From Bolinopsis microptera (lineage: Eukaryota; Ctenophora; Tentaculata; Lobata; Bolinopsidae), in the NCBI RefSeq assembly GCF_026151205.1, contig NC_087083.1, positions 9,545,460 to 9,609,459 of the forward strand: a stretch of DNA of 64,000 nt, written 5' to 3'. Position 1 is the stretch's first letter. Each line of letters begins with the position of its first letter. A program made the translations under genes and the position numbers. Below are positions 35,863-47,219 of the stretch, piece after piece. The notes under the pieces were generated by a model. That model was not told the DNA's origin. It was given only the letters and a program-made list of their open reading frames with translations, and searched no databases.

Positions 35863-37778
35863 TCAAAAAGTTATGTTAATTTTCTGAATGAACTGATGAG
35901 CAGCCAGTATAGCCTCATTGTCTTGATGCACAAACCTATGCTCACCAGAAGCAGCAGAATGAAGCTGCACATCAAGTTTGCCATTCCCAGAGCACGTGTT
36001 TCTCAGCACTACTGAATGCTGGTGAGGAATGGTCTTATCGTCTACTGCATGTACCAGAAAGACAGGTAGTTGGAGTTGAGGGAGGAGGCGGACAGTGGGA
36101 AAGATTCCCTCCATAGATTTGGGGATTCTACCGCGGGTAATCTTAAAGTAGTTCCAGTATTTAGCAGCGGGGAAGTTTTTAGCTGCTTCCTCAGCGCTTA
36201 TAAACGCAGATTCCAGTATTAAACCCCGAACTTTCTGAAGGGATTCCAGCTTATCAGACTGTATACCGTGCACGAACTTTGTGGAAATGCCACTGCCAAG
36301 AGAGTGACCCCAAACCACGACTTGATAGTCAGGGAACTGAGAGACAGCCCACTCCAACACTCGCCGACAGTCTGCTTCTACTGTAGCGTCTGAAGCACGA
36401 CAACCTCTAGAGTCCCCGAACCCTCGGTAGTCAAATGTTACTACTGTGTAGCCGAGTGATTGGAATACTTTGTAGAACTCTATTCGGTGCGGCTTTCCTG
36501 AAATGATTCAATGTTTATGTTCCTTCTTATTGAAAGATGATGTAAGGTTGCCGATATTTTCAAGGACAATTTTTGACGAAGGGCCTTGTTTTTTGTCGTT
36601 GTCTAATATAATCAAGAGTATAAATATAAGCACATCAACCAATTGAATGAAAACTAATATACCTCTGTTGCTGGAAGCACCATGACAGTAAAGTATCAGA
36701 ACCTGCTGCCGAGCTGCCTCATCTAGCGGCTCCACTACCCATAAACCCAATCTACCTGGCTTTCTGCTACTTCTCCCCTCGTCTACTACCTGCAAATATC
36801 AGTTTTAAACTAATTACAATTACCCATTCACGGCGGGACTTCTCAAGTTAATCAATTCCATTATTTGTATTTATATAGCCGAATAAATCTGGTCGTCATA
36901 AAAAGGGTCAAATAATTAATAATTAGTTTTCAACTAATTGCAACACTACAAATCTACTCAGTTATTGAGAATCATGTAACGTGATGGAAATATTTTCAAC
37001 GGGTATAAATAACCTGTCCAAACTCAGGATTCATAACATGAAGACTTTGTTGTAACGTTGTATGAAAAGCATTAATATATAAGTATATACTATATATACA
37101 ATTAGTGACATACATAATTAGTGATGTGATCCATCAGTAGAATTTAATTGACCTAGAAATGGGCTAGCCGCTAGATATAGGGTAGATTTCCCCCTATGTC
37201 GTGCAGCCCTTATGTTGGACCACAGCGACGAGCGACCGTATTCCTACATGCTAAAATAACCTCGGTAATTATAACTTTATAAAGTGAAAGTTATCAGAAA
37301 TGCGCAAGAATCTTATAAAATCTTGATATTTAAATGTTTAATTAGGAATATGTCGTAATGCCACTTTTCATCAGAGTCAGTTTCTCCTTACCTCGAGAAC
37401 ATGATTAGCTGTCCTTTCTAGACCAAACTTGGAGGGATCACTCAGATGTTTGTCTTGTTTGCTGAGAAAAAGCAAAATTATTATGCGAGGAAAAACATTG
37501 ATCAAACACAAGAAAATATTTTAATTTCACAAACTAGCAAACGATAAGTAGATCCCCTAATCACTGGGCTCTAATTTTAATTATCAATAAGTAATTAAAA
37601 ATTAATAATCATTAACTAATTAATTAATAATCATTAACCTGGGGTAGTTGATGACACCAGAGAAGAGGAACCTGTACTTGAATGCTTTACAATGTAGGAA
37701 GATGTAGGGGATAGTAAAGAAAACGGTGACGAAGAGGAGGGCGAGAGTGACGAGGAGCTGTATGACCAGCTCTATCAT
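35863..37778 (-). CDS. ABHD12: ABHD12-like membrane-anchored alpha/beta hydrolase, four exons, 323 aa
   Basis: Model: complement of 37639-37778, 37392-37461, 36663-36789 and 35863-36497, with intron phases 2, 0 and 1 all matching and GT-AG borders throughout. The family (ABHD12/12B) hydrolyses lysophosphatidylserine and related lipids at the ER membrane. An N-terminal membrane helix (LVIQLLVTLALLFVTVFFTI, about residues 4-23) precedes the catalytic fold. The oxyanion-side YCHGASSNRG crosses the exon 3/4 junction. FDYRGFGDSRG is at 134-144, the nucleophile elbow GHSLGSG puts Ser178 in place, HAVDD gives Asp265 or 266, and GEHRF gives His299. All three triad residues are present. The protein is shorter than human ABHD12 (398 aa), mainly at the N-terminus, and lacks the C-terminal extension. 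An acceptor-like ATTACAG lies about 20 bases before the ATG, directly at the edge of a large minisatellite. Assignment to ABHD12 rather than another ABHD12-like paralogue rests on overall motif layout. Confidence 0.9.
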
Positions 37779-37796
37779 GGACAATCAGAGAGCTCG

Positions 37797-39123
37797 CTGT
37801 AATATTGTCAACCTATTGGGGTGTAATATTGTCAACCTATTGGGGTGTAATATTGTCAACCTATTGGGGTGTAATATTGTCAACCTATTGGGGTGTAATA
37901 TTGTCAACCTATTGAAGTGTAATATTGTCAACCTATTGGGGTGTAATATTGTCAACCTATTGGGGTGTAATATTGTCAACCTATTGGGGTGTAATATTGT
38001 CAACCTATTGGGGTGTAATATTGTCAACCTATTGGGGTGTGACGTTGTTATATGAACTGTAGTCTGATTAAAACAATATTGTTTAATTAAATAAAGTAAA
38101 TAATTGTCAACCTATTGGGGTGTAATATTGTCAACCTATTGGGGTGTAATATTGTCAAACTATTGGGGTGTAATATTGTCAACCTATTGGGGTGTAATAT
38201 TGTCAACCTATTGGGGTGTAATATTGTCAACCTATTGGGGTGTAATATTGTCAACCTATTGGGGTGTAATATTGTTAACCTATTGGGGTGTAATATTGTC
38301 AACCTATTGGGGTGTAATATTGTCAACCTATTGGGGTGTAATATTGTCAACCTATTGGGGTGTAATATTGTCAACCTATTGGGGTGTAATATTGTCAACC
38401 TATTGGGGTGTAATATTGTCAACCTATTGGGGTGTAATATTGTCAACCTATTGGGGTGTAATATTGTCAACCTATTGGGGTGTAATATTGTCAACCTATT
38501 GGGGTGTAATATTGTCAACCTATTGGGGTGTAATATTGTCAACCTATTGGGGTGTGACGTTGTTATATGAACTGTAGTCTGATTAAAACAATATTGTTTA
38601 ATTAAATAAAGTAAATAATTGTCAACCTATTGGGGTGTAATATTGTCAACCTATTGGGGTGTAATATTGTCAACCTATTGGGGTGTAATATTGTCAACCT
38701 ATTGGGGTGTAATATTGTCAACCTATTGGGGTGTAATATTGTCAACCTATTGGGGTGTAATATTGTCAACCTATTGGGGTGTAATATTGTCAACCTATTG
38801 GGGTGTAATATTGTCAACCTTTTGGGGTGTAATATTGTCAGCCTATTGGGGTGTAATATTGTCAACCTATTGGGGTGTAATATTGTCAGCCTATTGGGGT
38901 GTAATATTGTCAACCTATTGGGGTGTAATACTGTCAACCTATTGGGGTGTAATACTGTCAGCCTATTGGGGTGTAATATTGTCAGCCTATTGGGGTGTAA
39001 TATTGTCAACCTATTGGGGTGTAATATTGTCAGCCTATTGGGGTGTAATATTGTCAACCTATTGGGGTGTAATATTGTCAACCTATTGGGGTGTAATATT
39101 TTCAACCTATTGGGGTGTAATAT
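37797..39123. repeat. 24-bp minisatellite in three blocks with 65-bp spacers, at the 5' end of the ABHD12-like gene
   Basis: Unit TGTAATATTGTCAACCTATT plus GGGG, in blocks of about 10, 19 and 21 copies (37797-38040, 38104-38553, 38618-39123). Blocks are separated by near-identical spacers with GACGTTGTTATATGAACTGT and TAATTAAATAAAGTAAATAA; a diverged spacer copy follows block 3. This makes a higher-order repeat of about 515-565 bp. On the gene's strand every unit reads CCCCAATAGG, containing a CCAAT box. Open frames on both strands (STYWGVIL, HPNRLTIL) come from the 24-bp period. Confidence 0.97.
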
Positions 39124-39185
39124 TGTGATATGAACTGTAGTCTGATTAAAACAATTGTTTAATTAGATAAAGTAAATAATTGAAC

Positions 39186-41289
39186 AATCGTTTAATTAAA
39201 CAATTATTTACAATTACGGCGTTCGCAAACAGTAAATATCAATAAACATTTTACTATCATTAAATAAATACATGCAGTATTTGCTGGTAAAGATATGAAA
39301 ATATATAAATCTGTGGTGGCTTGGGGTGGTGACAAGAGCTGAAAGTCATTATTTATTTGGGGAATTTGAGAGCAACTTGAGCAGCAAACCATAATATTAA
39401 ACAGCAGATAAAGTGATAAACCAAACTGAGAACCAATTTATCTCGGCCAGGAAATTAATACCAGATATTCTGAAATGTCAGAAAGTTTGCTACACACCTA
39501 TCAGTTTAATGAAGTATTAGAGAGTTAGAGTATTCAGTTGTTAGCAGTTACTTTATTCAGCAAATTACTCTAGTTTAAGACATTTGACGTCAGCGCTATT
39601 TATCGACGATTTGATTCGAGTTGGATGGTTAGTTGGTTACACGATAAACATTTAGGTCTAAACAACTGATAGTTTATACATTAACAAGTTGCTACTTTCG
39701 CTAGGAGCAGCTATTTGCCTAAAACTTGGTACCATGTGACTCTACTCAATGAGATCTTTCCAACGATGTATAATATGTCGGGATTTGAGACATAAAATGT
39801 TCACCCGCAAGTTGTTGCTCTTAGTACAATGTACATATACTTATACTCTAATAGTTAATACATTAACAAGTAGCTACTGTCTGATCTTATTTCTCAAACC
39901 AAAGGCAAAACTAAAAAACTAAACTTTATTATACAGACCGCGTAATAATCTATTTAAGAAAATACATGCGAAAATAAGTTGCACTGCGGTCAGTAGTTAT
40001 ATCACTTACACTGGTAACTAACTACTGAAACACTGCAGGTAACTAAATACTGTAACAATGGTAACTAACTACTGTAACACTGGTATCTAACTACTTTATT
40101 GCCAGCAAATTTAAAGCCTGAACTGCCAGCAGTTCAGATGAAAACATGCCCCGATATTCTCAACCGATTACTGCCCTCGTTGACAGATAATGGGTCTACA
40201 ATGCAACCTTTATACAACTAACTATACAAGTTATCGGCTGCATCAGGATATTACTATCCCTAACATTATGTACATTGTACATTATCATTAACTTAGTAGA
40301 ACTAATTAGTATAATTAATTTGTACAAACAATAGTAAAACTAATTTAAATCCTAAGGATTAGGATTGAAAACACCACGAATTAGGCTCTTCTAATTAAGA
40401 TGAGTCTGATGATTCTGTTTAATCACTCGCATCCGAACAAGCTATCAAATCAGTAAAAGTTTTAAAAGATCAATATCACATCAATGAAGCTGCTACACGT
40501 TTCAGCCTTGCAGATAATCTAGAATACTGAAGATTAAAGAAGATATCAAAGAACACAACTACTCGACTATATACACCACTACAAGGATGCAGCTCCAATC
40601 ATACAAGAGAATACAATAAGATGTATATACACGCACATCATACAATAAATTACATATGGTATAATAATGGGTATAGTATAAGTACAACAGCAGTACGGAC
40701 AGCGAATTATAGTGTACTAGCACTGTACTACTACTATACGCTCTACTGAAGTAAATTATCTAACCTAGGTTGCACGCGCTGTACTCTTATCTTGATTAAT
40801 TAGTGTTGTTTTCTATAGTATGACAGATCAGCAGTCACACACAGACAACATGAGATAAGAGCAAAGTTACATTACATAACCTAACCATGGCATTTCAAAT
40901 GGAGATGACAACCAAATGATTGTAACTGTAAGAGCACAATCACTTATGTCTCAACTGAAGGTTTCGCAAAGAGCAGGCAATATAAACAGCTGAAATTATA
41001 CACGTCACTAGCCTGCAGTCATTATTCCATCACCAAACACTGCAATATACCGATAATTAGCTGATAAGACAGCTGATCTAGATAAGACTGGCGTCTGCAA
41101 CTTGATCTCAAAACAAGCAGATAACAGATAACTTAATGAGAAACTGTAACGTTACTAAGCTTGATAATCTGATACACTTCACATTACCAGTACGTAATAC
41201 TAGTAGTATAGTATTACTGCGATGATACACGTGATTTGGAAATATATACGTTATTATACAATGCATGTGAGTCACTGGGTCGCGTGAGC
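39186..41289. other. AT-rich non-coding stretch
   Basis: No gene recognised. A small tandem repeat with GTAACTAACTACTG(A/T)AACACTG lies at about 40012-40093. Confidence 0.4.
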
Positions 41290-41567
41290 AACTAACAACC
41301 TACAAACACGCAACCTACAAACACACAACCTACAAACACACAACCTACAAACACACAACCTACAAACACACAACCTACAAACACACAACCTACAAACACA
41401 CAACCTACAAACACACAACCTACAAACACACAACCTACAAACACACAACCTACAAACACACAACCTACAAACACACAACCTACAAACACACAACCTACAA
41501 ACACACAACCTACAAACACACAACCTACAAACACACAACCTACAAACACACAACCTACAAACACACT
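41290..41567. repeat. 15-bp minisatellite (CAACCTACAAACACA), ~18 copies
   Basis: Very homogeneous units. The minus-strand open frames VCRLC and FVGCV are artefacts of the 15-bp period. Confidence 0.97.
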
Positions 41568-41573
41568 AATAAT

Positions 41574-44230
41574 ATAATGATAATAAGATATAGCAGCCCC
41601 TCACGTGATTTCCAAGTTACCAATTATCTTCACACCATAACAAGGTTAAATTAATCATGAATATTGTGAGTTTAATAAAGATAATGACATAAATATTAAT
41701 TTACGTCCGAACATATACACTTATAATACACACTAAGATCATAATATACAATAACATGAGTTAAACAATTAACATCATTTAAAAACAATTAGCTGAATTG
41801 TGAAATACAAATCACAACAAGTAACATCCGGCTGTAAATAACAAAAGGAGTGTAATGAAATGGTCAGTAAAATAAAAGAAAATCAGTAAAATAAAAGAAA
41901 ATCCCCAAATTAAGTTAATTAATCACCTGATCATGGACGAACAGACATGAGAGCAGCTATAATAATGGTATAATAACACGACCTGGCACGCCAATCACCA
42001 TTTAATATTGTATAGTGTATAGTGTATAGTGTATACCAATTATCTTCATAAAGTGTTGATAATCATAAATAAACAAGGTTAAACTTTACAGTATACGTGA
42101 ATCTTAATTAGATAATTGCAAGCTTAATAATAATAGAGATCATATAATATTGTATTGTATTATATCAGTTGCCATCGTGGAGTAGGTCGTGGTCCCATGC
42201 ACCTTTTCCCCTCGACATAATAGAAAAAACCTAGATATGCAACCTGCACCCCGAAGGTGATTATATCTTTATATGATATGAATCACAGATTGTGGAAGTC
42301 ATAATTAACCACCATACACTGTACAGTATATACAAAGATAAAGTGGATGACACATAACATTACCTGTCACACATAACATTACCTGTCGCACAACTGCCAA
42401 TTATCTTCACACTCTTCAAACAGTGTGAACTAAACACGGTAATTTCATAAATTTGGCAAACAGCCAGGCAAAAACATGGGATAAAGTTGGCAAACAAGCA
42501 CGCAAAACAAGGGATGTGTAAGTTCTGGAAATAATATAACTATAATAGTCATAGAAAATATAAAAGCTTACGTGAGAGTATTAATATAAAGTTTCATTTT
42601 ATTTTAAAAGTGACGTACGAAACGTGTCATGTACTGCACCAGTTTGTGGTCATCGGGCCACGAGGTACAGTCAGTGATCAGTTATCATGTGACCGTTTTT
42701 ATCCAGCGAGAAGGACTGGATTTTATTTAAGGCTTAGTATAAGTTAGTGTTTTAAAAGTGTTGGCGAGGTGAGAACTAATTCTTCTAGAACGCTAACGTT
42801 TTCTTTGACATTGAAATACATTGCTAGAAAATATATTAAATTTTATCGTCACGTGGCGTTACCTATTAGCAGTTTGGTAAGCTGTCTTGTGGCAGCTTAG
42901 GAAGTAATTACAGTTTTTTGCCAATTTAACACGGTTAAAATGCACCAAATTTCAAAATTTTGGTCTTGTGCCGTTCCATTGGCATTAGGACATTATAGAA
43001 ATCCTGAAACAACTCAGCACCTCTTGGATCAGAAGTTTTATGACGAAAACCCGATTGATCGTATTTAAATTCGTATATGAAATAATAAACACGGCAATTA
43101 TAATTTGGCAATGTTTGCAAAACAGATTTGAGGCCAAAATATGCAGAAAATGCTGCAGAAAATGCAGCCAAATATGCATGAATAGTGAATAGTGAGTACA
43201 GTTGCCTTGTTTAGTGTTTAGTGATCAATGGTTAAGTGGTTGACGTCAGCATATTATGTGGTCTATGATTATGGTTAATAGTTAGTATTTACTTATTTAC
43301 TATTATCATAAGCACGTCACGGACAAATTAGCTTGTATTTGTACTGGAGATAAGCGTTCATTACTTCGTACTTACAACCTTACTTATACTTGTATTTATT
43401 TATGTAATGTGTGTTTAAGTTGGAAGGGTTGAGAGGGAGTGGCAAATATTAGCTGATAAAAAAACAACATGATAAAACTGTTCTGACCATGACTCTGATG
43501 GGCGTAATTTTTATATAGGTGTTTAAAAAATGCTGCTCTATCAAATTTCAATATCTCGAGAATCAAGTACTCCAGTATTATACATCTTATGTAAGAAATG
43601 TCGTACAAAATTAACATGACACAAGGTGGAACTAAAAGTGGAACTAAAAGTGGAACTTCCACCTTTTTCTACTGACCGTGACTGATCCCGTGAAAAATGT
43701 GTAAATTACGAAGCACAAAAACACGAACCGTAATTTTATCCAGTGAAATAGAAAATACATTATAAATGTAATCCATATTGTTTTCAATCATAGTGATTGC
43801 AATTGTTTATAATTGTAGATGAGATACAGCATAATACTATAATATAACTATAATCTAAAATCTTGAATTCATTTACAATGGATAAACGAGGTTAAACTAA
43901 ACCGCACATAGTATTAGTAATAATAAGCTTAAAAGTAACTCATTAAGAGCAAAAGTATGTTTCGCAGTGTTCTCATCATTGAAATTGCTATTTACCTTTT
44001 TACCTTTGTATCAATAAACCAGGCTCCTTGAGTATTACGTTAATTATATTCATTGTATTTATAATTATTATTTAATCTGCAAGGATGTACACATATGACA
44101 CGTGATCGTGTGTAATGTGTGTGTCTCACTGATCTGTATGTTCGCCGCAGTGCTATATAGTTATATGTCTAATCAACCTAATTTCTATAAAACAGTATAT
44201 AAAGTTACTTACTATTTAGTCAATCAATTA
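41574..44230. other. AT-rich non-coding stretch
   Basis: No supported exon. Small features: (TATAGTG)n near 42014-42034, a tandem AAAGTGGAACT at 43634-43655, and scattered small open frames without splice context. Confidence 0.4.
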
Positions 44231-44237
44231 TTTTCTC

Positions 44238-44546
44238 CACATCGTTTAAAGTTACGTTTTTCAAATACACTTACAGTTACAAAAGGAAAATACCAGATTT
44301 TGCGGCGCATTTTCTTGTTTTCTCGTTGTTTCATCTTTTAATGAACGAGAAATAGTTTAACAGAACTCCGCACTATGTAAGTACATATATATATAATATT
44401 TAATTTTTAATGATTATCAAAATATTAAAAAATATGATCCTTAAAATCATTTACAACTTTATTTAGAAGTTATAGTGCCGGCCGGCCTGGGATTGTTTAA
44501 AGTTACGTTTTTCAAATACACTTAAACAAGGAAAATACCAGCTTTT
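44238..44546 (+). repeat. Direct repeat pair (~55 bp)
   Basis: GTTTAAAGTTACGTTTTTCA, continuing through AAATACACTTA and GGAAAATACCAG, occurs at about 44244 and 44496, about 250 bp apart. Confidence 0.8.
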
Positions 44547-44732
44547 GGTTTTGAAAAGATTCAAAATCGCGTGGAAATTCAAAAAACGAGTAAGTAAAAG
44601 CATTCTGCTCCGACGTACATTAAATTATACTTTTTGTACTTATAATCATGTGTATATTGTCGTGAATGACGTTACAGAAACTGTACGCTACAACATGAAG
44701 ATCAGAGTATCTGCAAGAACAAAGCAGAGACA

Positions 44733-44822
44733 AACAAGAGCCAAACAAGAGCCGAACAAGAGCCAAACAAGAGCCAAACAAGAGCCAAACAAGAGCCAAA
44801 CAAGAGCCAAACAAGAGCCAAA
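44733..44822 (+). repeat. 11-bp minisatellite (CAAACAAGAGC)
   Basis: About eight copies inside a 118-codon open frame (44545-44901). The unit is not a multiple of three but has no stop in any phase. No convincing evidence for a real gene. Confidence 0.9.
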
Positions 44823-47219
44823 CATATTAAAAGTTCTGATCAATGCCTATCTACTGCTCCAATCATACCACAACTGTAAAATCTGGGAGCTAAACTTTTA
44901 GCAACAACGATACAGTTACAATGTATAAATTAAAAACCACAAGTGGGTAGGTGGAGGTACACCGCTACAATGAAGATCAAGAACAAACCCGGTGGCTGTA
45001 TCATGTTGCTGTATTCAAGATCATTTCTCCGATTTCTTTGTTTACCGTTTCACCACTTTTTTTGATGTATAATTACCATGGTTAGCAAATAGCTACCAGA
45101 TGATTAGCTCTCTTATAATTGGTTCTTATTCTCCCCCATTGGAAAGCTCTAAATTATGAATGATACGCGTCTAAATTTCTCTAAAATACAATACCCCAGG
45201 CTCAAATCAACAGTTGACAAAACAAAAACCAACGGTCACCTCAGTAGAATTCGTCATCCCAAAGTAAATACGCATTCTGATGACTCGTTCTACTTCTACT
45301 TCTATACACCTGATCTTAACCTGGGTAACTGCAGTAGCCGGTAGCGTTCTACTAATTGGCGTTCCACTTGTTACTTAACTCGGCTCGTTCTATACACCTG
45401 ATCTAAACGGAAACTTGAGTAACTGTAGCGTCAGCCATTGCAATATTCAGAAGACCAGATTTGACACATCTAGGCATTGACCATTGTTAATGATCTGGCC
45501 CGGCGCGCGCTACTTCGTAGCTCTTGCCATAACGTTTCGAGAAGAAAGCGGCGCGCGCTACTTCGAAGAAACTTAGACGAGTAACATCCGTCAAATCTAG
45601 GCAGTGTTTTATTATTTTATTGGTCTAAGCACGTTAACAAACCCCAAAATATGCTGCTGAGTTAGCTGAGGTATTTAAGTAAAAGGAAAAAATAAAAGTA
45701 AAGAAAAAATCTCTGGCTCGTTCAAAATTGGTGATTATTTGTCACATCAGGAATATGTTTTGTTCCAAATTTTAGACATGAACGTAAATGAATATTCAAT
45801 TCTTCCAGCTACGCTTTACCTCAACCTGACATCAAAAATCCGTTCAATCTTCTGTTTAACCAGTAAAGTCTTATCAGATGAAATTAAATGATTGAATATA
45901 GCTATTATATGGCAACAGCAAAAATATATTAATTAATTTTTAATGTGTATAAAATTAAAATTAGGTTGACGCTTATAAACCAAGTTAAAATGGAATTGTG
46001 TGATATTGCAATTTTATTACTAGTTCATCATTCAGAACAGTGTTTGGTACCGCGCCCTCGTGTCCTCCGCCCAATTGTGTCTGGTTCCAGCTGCATGAAT
46101 TAAAGCTCGGCGTAGTTGCCTGTGGAGTGTTAATGGTGCAACTACAAGACACTGTTGAGGTAGTGGAAGCTAAATTACCGAAGAAAGCTTTGATAAACGG
46201 AAAATCATCAAAAAAGAAGGACACGTTTTGGATGATTTGAATCATAATCTTTTTGCCGTTTCTTAGTTTTAATTATAATATCTATTTCTACATTAATTAC
46301 CATTACCATTACGAAACAACTAACGGAACAGACTTTTTGAAGATACGATAGTTCTTTTCAATGAAACAAAACTCTTTTGATGTTTTTAATATAAATTCCT
46401 TGATTGCGTTGATTGATTAGTAATAAATAATAAAATTGACTCTCACTGCCGGTGATAAATGAACACTGCTATATTTCAGTGGAATAATGTATGTAATTCT
46501 TTAAACCAAATTTTAACATTGGTCTTCTAAATTTGTAATTTTGTCAATCATACGATTTTCAAAGGTAGTTACAGGAGCTGCAAACATGAGTTACTTATGT
46601 AACTGAGTAGATAACAGAAACTATTTTTATAACTGTATACACTGTTACAACAAGTTAAAACCTGTCGGTCAAGTAACGAATCAGAGGGCCGCAACCGAGA
46701 AAACTATTCATAACAAAAGATCTAAGAGATGTCCGGGTTTAATGAAGTGCTTGATTGTAAAAGTTTCTAATGGAAGCGCTCGCCTTATAAAGCGTATCCA
46801 AGTACGAGCATCGTAACAGTTAAAGCGCAATAGCTTTAAAATTGTGTTGCAAATGAGTTTGCTATGTACAAACTTACAAAGATATGAGCACTTAGTGTTT
46901 TAGTGTAGTTCCAAAGTGTGGATGATATTGTGAAAGATAATCAGAAGTTGTAATATTCAAATACTAAAGTCCCATATTGAAGTGCTAACTAAGTTAGAAT
47001 TGACTTAGAGAAATTGGCTATTTTGTCATGCACTCTATTTCTTTAGAATATTATATAGGTCTTTAAACTAATATTTTATGTTTGACCGTAACGAGCTTGC
47101 CAACATAGCTTGAAATCGCAGCGATCCGACGATGGCAATCACATGGTCAAAATCTTAAACTTGATGTTTTTCTCGTTGTAGGATTTTCTTCTCGGTGTTC
47201 GTAACAATTAGTTCAACAG
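44823..47219. other. Non-coding stretch upstream of the SLC4A11-like gene
   Basis: A dispersed-repeat fragment at about 45535-45600 (GCGCGCGCTACTTCGAAGAA and CGAGTAACATCCGTCAAAT) recurs at 52322-52372. A 66-codon plus-strand open frame at 46040-46240 has plausible codon use but no recognised homology. The last few hundred bases are the presumed promoter. Confidence 0.5.

Noticed and set aside
37726-39133. Eight-residue repeat proteins (STYWGVIL, HPNRLTIL, CNIVNLLG)
   Set aside because: 24-bp unit gives open frames on both strands; the array is upstream of and antiparallel or non-coding relative to the ABHD12-like gene.
41272-41567. Cysteine-rich repeat peptides VCRLC/FVGCV
   Set aside because: 15-bp satellite artefact.
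46040-46245. 66- and 86-codon overlapping frames
   Set aside because: Codon use is plausible but no family, splice partner or start context was recognised, so no gene was called.
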